From 4572-123 sp002084545 (GTDB lineage Bacteria > Desulfobacterota > Desulfobacteria > Desulfobacterales > 4572-123), in the NCBI GenBank assembly GCA_029939715.1, contig JAOZSJ010000002.1:1-64000 (forward strand): 64,000 nt of DNA. Direction: 5' to 3'. Below, piece after piece: positions 34,332-42,349 of this stretch. Position 1 is the first letter of the stretch; each line of letters opens with the position of its first letter. The position numbers and the translations under genes are program-made. The notes beneath the pieces were generated by a model, which was not told where the DNA came from, searched no databases, and saw nothing but the letters and a program-made list of their open reading frames with translations.

Positions 34332-34757
34332 TTATAAAAAAACAGGCGGAGTTGATCGAATTTCCATTGCCCGAGCGGGGCAGGCCGGTATGCACAGTTC
34401 GCAGACACTGCACTTCTTCTGGTCAAATTCCACTGCCATTTCAGGACGTTGAACAAAAAGAGCACCCGTGGGACAGACTGCGGTACACGCCCCGCAGTGG
34501 GTACATTTTTTCTTGTCGCGTTGAATCTCCTGATCGGCATTTTGAACCTTCAGTCCCTGGTTTTTGAGAAATTTAACGCCGTCCTTGAAATTTTTTATGG
34601 AACCGGAAAGCTCGAGCACCATCATTCCTTCCTTGCGGGGAAGGACCGTTGCATTTAGAATATTAAAAATAAGATCGTACTCTCTGGCAAGCATGCATAC
34701 AATCGGATTTTGCACCACGGTCTTGGGAAATCTAAGAATAAGTATTTTTGAATACAC
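34332..34757 (-). CDS. NIL-domain di-cluster ferredoxin
   Basis: This 141-residue protein has a NIL domain (about 1-75) followed by two [4Fe-4S] binding motifs of ferredoxin type: CTHCGACTAVCPTGAL near residue 86 and CSVCELCIPACPARAM near 115. The start is GTG with GGAG 8 bases upstream. NIL-ferredoxins are known in anaerobes and have been linked to reductive sulfur assimilation. The stop codon abuts the mnmA start, suggesting that it supplies electrons or sulfur for tRNA thiolation. That is inference from context. Confidence 0.88.
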   Translation of the reverse strand: MYSKILILRFPKTVVQNPIVCMLAREYDLIFNILNATVLPRKEGMMVLELSGSIKNFKDGVKFLKNQGLKVQNADQEIQRDKKKCTHCGACTAVCPTGALFVQRPEMAVEFDQKKCSVCELCIPACPARAMEIRSTPPVFL

Positions 34758-35208
34758 AGAATTTCTCCGAAAAATCTTAATTTTTTGCCTGTTTTATAAT
34801 ATATATTATAACTGAATTGCATATAAATGTAAAAACTATTCGGTCTGATGTCAATAACAACATTTTGTCTGAATTCATTGAAATTCGGAGAATTTGTCGG
34901 AGATATAAGAAAAAAATGAATGTCGGGGCCGACAGGACTATATCATTGCCCGGTTAAACATCTGAATTTTGAGATTCGTGTTTTTTATGTCAGAAAATAA
35001 AACGATAGGTGACTGATATAATTGAAAAGTAAATAGTGAAAATTGAATAATGAAGGAATGCTATCGATTTTATTAAAAAAGAAAGAGCGACCCGCCCGCC
35101 TCGCCTGAGGCAAAGCCGATGGCGGGCGGGCGGGAGCGATACCACAAGTTTTCAATTCTCACCTTTCAATATTCACTTTGGTTCCGGCTTTGCCAGGTCA
35201 GGAGTTTA
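34758..35208. other. Intergenic region with REP-like GC hairpin
   Basis: These 451 bases hold no convincing gene. An otherwise AT-rich stretch is interrupted by a GC-rich inverted repeat at 35091-35130. It is flanked by an imperfect inverted pair (AGTGAAAATTGAATAATGAA near 35035 and TTCAATATTCACTTT near 35166), suggesting one larger repeat element. Confidence 0.55.
35091..35130. repeat. REP-like GC-rich inverted repeat
   Basis: CCCGCCCGCC (35091-35100) pairs with GGCGGGCGGG (35121-35130) around TCGCCTGAGGCAAAGCCGAT. The high GC content contrasts with the AT-rich flanks and resembles repetitive extragenic palindromes. Confidence 0.7.
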
Positions 35209-35529
35209 TCAACTTTTGACTTGCACTATTTCCGTGTCCAGTTTTTCGGACAGCTCAATCGACGCATTCAATGCATCATTAATATTAAACATTTGTACTT
35301 TAAGGGTCTTCAGAGCGCCCGAGGTGGCTTTGATGGATTCATTGCCTGACAATAAATCTTGCAGTTTTTTTGCTTTTGCGCTGAGATCGTCCAGCCTGCT
35401 GACGAATATTCCAACTTCAGCAGCCCATTGTTTTCGGTTGTCTCCATTAAATCTGCCCTTCTCCGTTCCCATCCCCTCCACCAGAGCTTCTATGCCGTAA
35501 TTTTCCGGATTAAGTGTAATTTCATACAT
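35209..35529 (-). CDS. Hypothetical protein, about 106 residues
   Basis: This small mostly helical soluble protein begins with a short strand (MYEITLNPENYGIEALVEG). Two or three amphipathic helices follow (AAEVGIFVSRLDDLSAKAKKL and FNINDALNASIELSEKL). I chose ATG at 35529 because AAAGGAGG sits 7 bases upstream, and the ATG at 35547 lies inside that ribosome site. The gene stands alone between long noncoding stretches. No family recognised. Confidence 0.65.
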   Translation of the reverse strand: MYEITLNPENYGIEALVEGMGTEKGRFNGDNRKQWAAEVGIFVSRLDDLSAKAKKLQDLLSGNESIKATSGALKTLKVQMFNINDALNASIELSEKLDTEIVQVKS

Positions 35530-35547
35530 ATCCGTGCCTCCTTTCAT

Positions 35548-36012
35548 TATATCGCAGTTATTATTTACCGATCTATATAAACAGCAGCTTCAGGCACCGG
35601 ACAGCGTTCTCACTCATTTTCAATCCTTACAATGGTTCGTACTGTTACCAGATGCTTTTACATAAGTATATGAGCTAAAAGCAATATCCGGGCCAGTAAA
35701 TAATTTTATTAGCAACCATTTGAAAAATAAAGAAATTTAAATCAAATAAATACTTGCAATACCATTGAAGGAGTTGAAAAATGTACATTGAATGCCTATA
35801 TTGCCGACACTGGAGGTACAATTTCCATTCATGCTCTATAATCCGAATCAAGGCTTCATAAAGCCCGGATGCATTTTAAAAACAGATAAAAGTCTTGAAA
35901 TTAATAAGATTCTGACGTAGCCTATAGAGTGATAAATTCGTCCATGAACAAACCTGATTGAAGGTGGTTGGCGAAATATTGCTAAAAAAATGGGAAAGGG
36001 AGGAATTATATC
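35548..36012. other. Intergenic region, possible 26-codon ORF
   Basis: These 465 bases lie between divergent genes. The only coding-like element is a 26-codon frame at 35781-35861 (begins MYIECLYCRHW) with AAGGAG 8 bases before its ATG. It could be a small protein or a decayed gene fragment. No terminator or tRNA is visible. Confidence 0.35.
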
Positions 36013-36801
36013 ATGTCATGGTGGGACTCTATTGATACTGTTTCCCGATTCAATAACTGGATGCAGTTTGCGGTAATTATATTTGCATTTTTAACAGCCA
36101 TAAGTGGTTTTTTTGTCTGGTTTTCCGGCAACAGGATTTCACTGCATCAGACAAAATCAACCGCACTGGCTCAAAAAAAAATTAAAACCTATGAAAACAC
36201 TTCTTTAAGTGTTCACAAGGAGCTTGTTGCACTCCAGCAGAAACAGTTTGAAACAGAGCAGTTACTCAAGGTTGCAAACAGCAACCTGGCCAGATTGCAC
36301 AAGCAATTGAAACAATCTCAAAAAAAACAGTTTGAAGCAGAGGAGGCACTTGGCAGGATAAAAGCCGGCAGGGATCGGATATCTCACCAACCCGAGATAC
36401 CGCCTACCCCGAAACAGCCTTCATTATCTCCTGAATTTAAAAAACAATTTCTTGATATCCTGAAACAGGGACCTGAAGGAATTATTGACCTATACGCGGT
36501 TCAGGGCGATTCCGACTCAAAAAAACTTGCATTCCAATTTGATACATTGTTTAACCAGGCCGGATGGACAACAAACGGTGTGGCCCAAAGCACCTTTTCC
36601 CCCAAAGTAGAAGGACTTGTTCTGGCCTTTAACAGCAAAGAAACCGCACCCTCTTATGCATCTTTTTTATTACACGCCTTTAACAAACTGGGCATTTCAG
36701 TTTCTACCCGTGTTAACAGCAAATACCCTGAATGGTCTCTGTCACTTATTATATCCGACTTCCCGGTCCCAGCATCGGGCATCAAAAAGGAATCACCATA
36801 G
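36013..36801 (+). CDS. Single-pass membrane coiled-coil protein
   Basis: This 262-residue protein has one membrane helix at about residues 17-39 (MQFAVIIFAFLTAISGFFVW). A coiled coil follows (about 45-125) in which the segment KKQFEAEEAL echoes an earlier QKQFETEQLL. A folded C-terminal domain spans about 135-255 (GPEGIIDLYAVQGDSDSKKLAFQF, then FNQAGWTTNG). GGGAGG precedes the ATG. I do not recognise the C-terminal domain. It is followed by a PfkB kinase and an ABC exporter, but the spacing (44 bases) does not prove an operon. Confidence 0.75.
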   Translation: MSWWDSIDTVSRFNNWMQFAVIIFAFLTAISGFFVWFSGNRISLHQTKSTALAQKKIKTYENTSLSVHKELVALQQKQFETEQLLKVANSNLARLHKQLKQSQKKQFEAEEALGRIKAGRDRISHQPEIPPTPKQPSLSPEFKKQFLDILKQGPEGIIDLYAVQGDSDSKKLAFQFDTLFNQAGWTTNGVAQSTFSPKVEGLVLAFNSKETAPSYASFLLHAFNKLGISVSTRVNSKYPEWSLSLIISDFPVPASGIKKESP

Positions 36802-36845
36802 ACCGACCTTCCATGAGGACCCTGTAAAATACAAAGAGAGAATAT

Positions 36846-37775
36846 ATGAAGATACTGATATCCGGTTCACTTGCCTATGACAGGATAATGAATTTTCCCG
36901 GAAAATTTAAAGACCATATACTTGCAGACAAAATCCATACTCTTAATATCTGCTTTACAGTTAACGGGCTTGCGGAAAAATTCGGCGGAACCGCCGGAAA
37001 TATAGCCTACAACCTGGCATTATTGGATGAGCAGCCACTTATTCTGGCAACTGCCGGGAAAGATTTTACCAATTATAAAAAATGGCTTGAACAACATGGC
37101 CTGTCTCTTTCCAGCATCCGTATCATTCCACAGGAATTTACAGCCGGTGCCTTTATCACAACCGACGAATCAAACAACCAGATTACAAATTTTAATCCGG
37201 GAGCCATGGGGTATTCCTCCGAGTATGATTTTAGTGAAATAATTCCTCTTGACACCCTTGCCATCATTTCTCCCGGTAATCTTGAAGATATGCTGGCTTA
37301 TAGTCGAAAATATAAAAAACTGAATATTCCCTACATTTTTGATCCCGGGCAGTCCATTCCCGTATTAGATAAAAATCAAATGCTTGAAATGATTGACGGA
37401 TCGGCAGTGTTAATCAGCAACGAATATGAACTGGAAATGATCAAGGCTGCTTCAGGGATGGATAACAATGAAATTTTGCGGTATACAAAAATAATCATAA
37501 CTACACTGGGTGAAAAGGGTTCCGTCCTATTGTCAAAGGATGGAAAAGTCTCAATTCCTCCCGCCCTTCCTCTTTGCGTTTCCGATCCTACCGGCGCCGG
37601 AGATGCATTTCGCTCCGGACTTATCAAGGGCATGGTTATGGGAAAGGATATGATTGAATCTGCCAGGATGGGTTCAACCTGTGCCAGTTTTGCTGTAGAA
37701 AATCATGGGACCCAGGAGCATTGCTTTACAAAAAATCAATTCTGGACCCGCCATAAAAACAATTGCAATTCTTGA
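36846..37775 (+). CDS. PfkB-family carbohydrate/nucleoside kinase
   Basis: This 309-residue ribokinase-fold enzyme has the N-terminal substrate signature GGTAGNIAYNLALL near residue 42. The C-terminal PfkB signature DPTGAGDAFRSGLIKG is near 250, with the catalytic Asp in GAGDAF. The TTLGEKGSVLL motif near 220 is also present. Its arrangement resembles adenosine-kinase-like members common in anaerobes and archaea, but the substrate is not fixed by sequence. It precedes an ABC exporter pair by about 40 bases. Confidence 0.85.
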   Translation: MKILISGSLAYDRIMNFPGKFKDHILADKIHTLNICFTVNGLAEKFGGTAGNIAYNLALLDEQPLILATAGKDFTNYKKWLEQHGLSLSSIRIIPQEFTAGAFITTDESNNQITNFNPGAMGYSSEYDFSEIIPLDTLAIISPGNLEDMLAYSRKYKKLNIPYIFDPGQSIPVLDKNQMLEMIDGSAVLISNEYELEMIKAASGMDNNEILRYTKIIITTLGEKGSVLLSKDGKVSIPPALPLCVSDPTGAGDAFRSGLIKGMVMGKDMIESARMGSTCASFAVENHGTQEHCFTKNQFWTRHKNNCNS

Positions 37776-37817
37776 TTTATAAGAGGAACTCACATTATTA
37801 CTACGAATAATTCAAAG

Positions 37818-38729
37818 ATGGCTCCGGCACTCGAAGTACGGGACCTTGTCAAGCACTATCCCGGGGTAATGGCCGTGGATGGAATCAGTTTTGCAATACC
37901 TCAGGGCATCTGTTTTGGCCTTATCGGCCCAAATGGCGCTGGTAAAACAACAACCATTGAAATTATTGAAGGTATTATTCCACATTATTCCGGTAAAGTA
38001 TTATATAACGGTTCATCTAAAACTTCATCTTTTCAGGAAGAGGTTGGAATCCAGTTTCAAGCCACTTCTCTTTTTTCATTTCTGACTGTACAAGAAAGCC
38101 TTGAAACGTTTCACAACCTTTACCGGGAACCAATGCCTCTTGGGAAAGTTATCCGTTTATGCCGCCTGGAAGATATCTTAAGCCGCAGGAATAATAAGTT
38201 GTCGGGCGGACAAAAACAGCGGTTGATGCTGGCCATCGCCCTTGTAAATGACCCAAACCTTCTTTTCCTGGATGAACCCACAACCGGCCTTGATCCTCAG
38301 GCCCGGCGGCATCTCTGGGAAATCGTGGAAACAATCAAGGCGCAGGGCAAAACAGTCGTTTTAACAACCCATTATATGGAAGAGGCGCAAATCCTCTGTG
38401 AAGAAATCGCTATTATCGACCAGGGCAGAATAATTGCTCAAGGCTCGCCCGATGACCTTGTTAGAAATCATTGCTCCGGTGTTATCTTAAGTTTTCCAAA
38501 GAATGGATGCGCCATCAGCCATAAATTGTTTTCGGAAAAAATCAGGCTGATTTGTCCTGATATGAAGATAATAGATGCGCCCAATCGTTATGAAATCATG
38601 ATCACTGAAGTCAATCTCTGCATCGAGGCACTCCTGCGGGACGGAATAGACCTCTCACTCATTACAATCAGGCCCCAGACACTTGAAGACCTTTTCCTTA
38701 AACTCACCGGCAGACAACTGAGACAATAA
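37818..38729 (+). CDS. ABC-2 type transporter ATP-binding protein
   Basis: This 303-residue ATPase has Walker A GPNGAGKTTT near residue 37, the Q-loop in GIQFQATSLF, signature LSGGQKQR near 130, Walker B LLFLDEPTTGLDP near 152 and the H-loop TTHYMEEA near 190. A C-terminal extension of about 100 residues is typical of drug-resistance ATPases of the CcmA type. The ATG at 37818 has no good ribosome site, while AAGAGGA lies 6 bases before an in-frame ATT at 37794. It pairs with the permease 12 bases downstream. Confidence 0.9.
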   Translation: MAPALEVRDLVKHYPGVMAVDGISFAIPQGICFGLIGPNGAGKTTTIEIIEGIIPHYSGKVLYNGSSKTSSFQEEVGIQFQATSLFSFLTVQESLETFHNLYREPMPLGKVIRLCRLEDILSRRNNKLSGGQKQRLMLAIALVNDPNLLFLDEPTTGLDPQARRHLWEIVETIKAQGKTVVLTTHYMEEAQILCEEIAIIDQGRIIAQGSPDDLVRNHCSGVILSFPKNGCAISHKLFSEKIRLICPDMKIIDAPNRYEIMITEVNLCIEALLRDGIDLSLITIRPQTLEDLFLKLTGRQLRQ

Positions 38730-38741
38730 AGATAACAGATC

Positions 38742-39797
38742 ATGAACAATATATTTAAACGCTTCTATTCTATTTTCATTGCACGTAACAAAGAGTATTT
38801 CCGTGACCGGGCCGCCTTTGGCTGGAATTTTCTTTTTCCTTTTTTGATTATTCTCGGCTTTACCATTATTTTTCAAAATAAAGGTCAAACCGAATACAAA
38901 ATCGGAATCATTCCTCCCAAAATGCCCGCAGCGCAGGTGCAGGTGCTTCCGCTTGAACTTAACCAACTGAAATTGGCAAGGATACTTGAGTTTAATGATC
39001 GAAAGACCGGCTTTAACAAACTCAAGCATCATAAAATCGACCTGCTTATTGAAAAAGGTTCACTGCCTCTCCACTACTGGCTCAACCAGAGTTCTCCCAA
39101 AGGTAACATTGCCGAGTCACTTCTTTTAAGAGCCCTCTACTCTTCTGAAAACCATCTTGACATGGTTGCTAAATCCTTTGTACATGGCCCTCGAATTCAT
39201 TATATTAACTGGCTTTTCCCTGGAATTATTGCCATGAGCATGATGTTCAGCGCTCTTTACGGGGTAGGCTACACCATTGTCCGATACAGGAAAAACGGTG
39301 TACTAAAACGACTGCAGGCCACGCCCCTGACTGCATTTGAATATCTGTCAGCCCAGGTGGTTTCCCGCCTTTTCCTGATTTTGATCAGCAATTTTATTCT
39401 TTATACCGGCTGTGCTTTCATTTTTAAATTCAAATGCGCCGGTTCCTACCTGGATCTGATTTTAATTTTTGCACTCGGCAGCATCTGTATCATCTCAATA
39501 AGTCTGCTCGTAGCAGCCAAAATCAGCAGCGAGGAACTTGCCAACGGAATCCTGAATCTGATTTCCTGGCCCATGATGTTTTTGTCCGAGGTCTGGTTTT
39601 CATTGGAGGGAAGTGGCCACTGGGTTAAATTTGTTTCAAATTTTTTTCCGTTAAAGCATATAACCGAAGCCATGCGGCTCATCATCAATGAAGGCGTCGG
39701 GCTTTATGATTTAAAGTACCATATCGCCGTACTGACCGGCATGTCGATTGTTTTCATGATTATCGGTTCCTTGTCGTTCAAATGGACGGAGACCTGA
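38742..39797 (+). CDS. ABC-2 type transporter permease
   Basis: This 351-residue membrane protein has one N-terminal helix (FGWNFLFPFLIILGFTIIF, about 27-45), a soluble extracytoplasmic loop to about residue 145, and five C-terminal helices. The ABC-2 signature region (LKRLQATPLTAFEYLSAQV, then FPLKHITEAMR) is present. With the preceding ATPase it forms an exporter for an unknown substrate, such as a drug or lipid. Length is typical of YhhJ/YadH-like permeases. Confidence 0.88.
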   Translation: MNNIFKRFYSIFIARNKEYFRDRAAFGWNFLFPFLIILGFTIIFQNKGQTEYKIGIIPPKMPAAQVQVLPLELNQLKLARILEFNDRKTGFNKLKHHKIDLLIEKGSLPLHYWLNQSSPKGNIAESLLLRALYSSENHLDMVAKSFVHGPRIHYINWLFPGIIAMSMMFSALYGVGYTIVRYRKNGVLKRLQATPLTAFEYLSAQVVSRLFLILISNFILYTGCAFIFKFKCAGSYLDLILIFALGSICIISISLLVAAKISSEELANGILNLISWPMMFLSEVWFSLEGSGHWVKFVSNFFPLKHITEAMRLIINEGVGLYDLKYHIAVLTGMSIVFMIIGSLSFKWTET

Positions 39798-39807
39798 TTG
39801 TGGGAAT

Positions 39808-40317
39808 ATGAAAAAATCATTAATTATAGGGGTTATGGGCGGGGGCACTGCAACGGTCGAAGATACTGTCTCCGCCTACGAATTGGGTCGCCTGATTGCC
39901 GGACAGGGATGGGTATTGCTCAATGGCGGAAGAAATTCGGGGATCATGGAAGCTTCGGCAAAAGGTGCATATGAGCATGGTGGTGTAACGGTGGGCATTC
40001 TGCCGGATAAAGATCATCACCGGGCTTCTGAATATATTGCCATACCCGTTATTACAGGCATGGGAAGCGCCCGCAACAGCATCAACATTCTGTCCAGTGA
40101 TGTGGTTGTCGCCTGCCCCGGCGGTCCGGGCACGCTTTCGGAAACAGCGCTGGCCCTGAAATACGATAAGCCCTTGATTTTTTTTAATTTCAAAGCAGGT
40201 TACAAACTTGCCGGGCCCGGCAAACCAGGGCGGGTACACTATACTGAAACAGCAGAACAGGTGATTGAATTAATTGAAATCCTGACCCGCAAACGTCGGG
40301 ATCAAATTAAATCCTAA
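39808..40317 (+). CDS. LOG-like Rossmann protein (TIGR00725 type)
   Basis: This 169-residue protein has the LOG/lysine-decarboxylase-like nucleotide-binding fold. The family motif GGRNSGIMEASAKGA is near residue 50, and the PGGPGTLSETALALKY segment near 108 carries the PGGxGTxxE signature. Relatives include cytokinin-activating phosphoribohydrolases and molybdenum-cofactor carriers, so a nucleotide-binding role is likely. The stop overlaps the convergent ispD stop by 4 bases. Confidence 0.85.
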   Translation: MKKSLIIGVMGGGTATVEDTVSAYELGRLIAGQGWVLLNGGRNSGIMEASAKGAYEHGGVTVGILPDKDHHRASEYIAIPVITGMGSARNSINILSSDVVVACPGGPGTLSETALALKYDKPLIFFNFKAGYKLAGPGKPGRVHYTETAEQVIELIEILTRKRRDQIKS

Positions 40318-41015
40318 ATGCCCGAGATCGAATGCAGGGCGCGGGCAAGCACAAGATCCTGCCGGGTCGTTATCTTGATATTATTTCCGCTGCCCCTGAT
40401 TACTTTGACAGCCTGCCCGGTCAATTCCACCAACTGGGCATCGTCTGTGCCCGTGAAACCTTTTTGACGAGCTTTTTCATGTGCTCTCTTGATCAAATCA
40501 CATTGAAAAGCCTGGGGGGTTTGAGCCATCCATACGCGGTTTCTTGAAAGCGTTTTAGTGACACATCCCCTGGAATTTACGCTTTTAAGCGTATCGGTGG
40601 CAGGAATGCCGAGGATGCATGCTCCGTCCGATGCAGCCCATTTGATGCATTCGGTGATATCACCAGCTTTAATAAAAGGACGCACCCCGTCATGGATAAC
40701 AATTATTCCGTTTTTGCGCATATCACAGTCGATTGCCATAATCCCGTTGTAAACTGATTCCTGACGGTGAGCCCCTCCAGGTACAAGAATAATCTTTTTC
40801 GGAAAATCAAGATGAGTCAGAATATTGGAACGACAAAAATCAAAATCCTGTTCCGGGATGCATAAACTTATATGGTTTATTTCACGGCAGGATTCGAACG
40901 TCTTCAGGCTGTACCACAGGATCGGCCGGCCGCCAAGCAGCAGGTATTGCTTACGGATATCGCCTCTCATCCTGTTGCCTTTTCCGGCTGCAACAATAAC
41001 GGCGGCGGCATTCAT
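40314..41015 (-). CDS. ispD: 2-C-methyl-D-erythritol 4-phosphate cytidylyltransferase
   Basis: This 233-residue enzyme of the MEP isoprenoid pathway has the CTP-binding loop VAAGKGNRMRGDIRKQYL near residue 10. The HDGVRPFI motif is near 108 and the signature RVWMAQTPQAF near 160. TGTDDAQLVE and the GSGNNIKITTRQDL region are also conserved. It is the last gene of sufC-sufB-HPr-ispD, 8 bases after the HPr-domain gene. Two later MEP enzymes (IspG, IspH) are Fe-S proteins, a possible reason for this linkage. Confidence 0.93.
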   Translation of the reverse strand: MNAAAVIVAAGKGNRMRGDIRKQYLLLGGRPILWYSLKTFESCREINHISLCIPEQDFDFCRSNILTHLDFPKKIILVPGGAHRQESVYNGIMAIDCDMRKNGIIVIHDGVRPFIKAGDITECIKWAASDGACILGIPATDTLKSVNSRGCVTKTLSRNRVWMAQTPQAFQCDLIKRAHEKARQKGFTGTDDAQLVELTGQAVKVIRGSGNNIKITTRQDLVLARALHSISGI

Positions 41016-41023
41016 TTGGATAG

Positions 41024-42346
41024 CTATCTTCCCTGGCGCAGGTAGTTAAGTTCGCGGGGTAACGGGATGCCTTTTCCCATACTGTCTTCACCGTAATTGA
41101 CCCCGGCCAGAATCTCAATATCCTTGAGAGTCCGGCTGTCACCTTCAAAAACGACCTTGTCCAGTTTCTCTTTGTTGATTTTCCCTCCAGCCCATTGGAG
41201 ATCCAGAACGCTGCCTGCATCAAATCGGTCCGAATCGATGCATAGTTCAACCTGGCCTCCATAATGCTGTACAATTTTTGCAACCAGCAGACTCGGGCGG
41301 CTGTGAAACCCCAGCTTTACCGGTATGCCTACCGTAATCCGGCTGCGCTCAATATTTTCATTGAGGATTTCCTGGGCCAGTTTTTTACCATTGTTCAAAA
41401 AATGGCAGACATAAAACAACCCGTAATTAAGGGTACGGTCCAGCAGCATTCGAGGGGGTACCAGCTCTGCAAGTTGAACCTGAACTCTTTTGTATATATT
41501 TTTATAGCCGGCCTCGTGCAGGTGCCTTTCATAAAAATGCAGCAGTTTCCCCATCATCTGCAGCAAGTGGAATACCACCGAAAAACATCCGCGCAAAGCC
41601 TTCAGTTTCCGATTGCCGAACCGGTATCCGCCATGGATAACATATGTATCAAAAGAAGATTGCAGATTGTGCACCAGCATTTCAAACCGTCGAATTTCCA
41701 CTTCATTAATCTGCTCTGGAACAATTGAGAGCATTTCATCAAAATTATACGGCTTATAAAATCTCAGGTGATCAAAATTAGCAGCTATTCCCAGAAATTC
41801 GCTGGCAATTTTTACAATTTCTTTTTTTTGCTGGTCCTTGTTTTTATCATCAATATTATACTTTAATATCTCGCTTGTCGTAACAGCGGGGAAATCGGAA
41901 TATTTAAAGGGTTTGTCGGGTAAAGGGATATTAAGACGCCGGGCTTCATCAATAATTACAGGTGCCAGCTTTTTAATCGTTGACATAAAAAAAGTCAGGG
42001 TAGTATCACCCTCTTTTTTAAAATCACCTGCATCCTCAATCAAATAATAACCAAGCCGGTTGGATATGTGCTTTTGAGAATAACTTGCAACATTCAAATG
42101 TCTGGCGGAAGCTGCCAGTTCACGATAAAAATACCAGTCCTCATTGTTTTTGGCGCCGTGAAAATCAAGAAAATCTTCCAAAAGCTGGGAAGCGCATATC
42201 ATTGTGGAATGAAGTTTTTTAGTAAAAGAATACTCGTGCATGTCCACATCGGCAATGAAACCGCAGCATTTCAGATAGTCATGGGAAAAAATCCCGACCT
42301 TTTCGGAAAAAGAGATATTACAGGATTTACCTTCAATGATATTCAT
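41024..42346 (-). CDS. Unknown domain fused to C-terminal HPr-like phosphocarrier domain
   Basis: This 440-residue protein has an N-terminal region (about 1-325) that is helical and unrecognised. It includes HEYSFTKKLHSTMICASQLLEDFLDFHGA near residue 36 and LVPPRMLLDRTLNYGLFYVCHFLNNG near 290. The C-terminal 105 residues match HPr: GFHSRPSLLVAKIV has the phospho-His at about residue 348, and AGSVLDLQWAGG has the regulatory Ser equivalent at about 379. Both phosphorylation sites of HPr are thus kept. It sits 3 bases after sufB and before ispD. A sensor or regulatory role is inferred, not shown. Confidence 0.75.
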   Translation of the reverse strand: MNIIEGKSCNISFSEKVGIFSHDYLKCCGFIADVDMHEYSFTKKLHSTMICASQLLEDFLDFHGAKNNEDWYFYRELAASARHLNVASYSQKHISNRLGYYLIEDAGDFKKEGDTTLTFFMSTIKKLAPVIIDEARRLNIPLPDKPFKYSDFPAVTTSEILKYNIDDKNKDQQKKEIVKIASEFLGIAANFDHLRFYKPYNFDEMLSIVPEQINEVEIRRFEMLVHNLQSSFDTYVIHGGYRFGNRKLKALRGCFSVVFHLLQMMGKLLHFYERHLHEAGYKNIYKRVQVQLAELVPPRMLLDRTLNYGLFYVCHFLNNGKKLAQEILNENIERSRITVGIPVKLGFHSRPSLLVAKIVQHYGGQVELCIDSDRFDAGSVLDLQWAGGKINKEKLDKVVFEGDSRTLKDIEILAGVNYGEDSMGKGIPLPRELNYLRQGR

Positions 42347-42349
42347 CGC

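Noticed and set aside
41024..42346. PTS system component (EI or HPr-only gene).
   Set aside because: Only the C-terminal quarter is HPr-like, and no EI or EII genes are nearby, so a PTS assignment is not supported.
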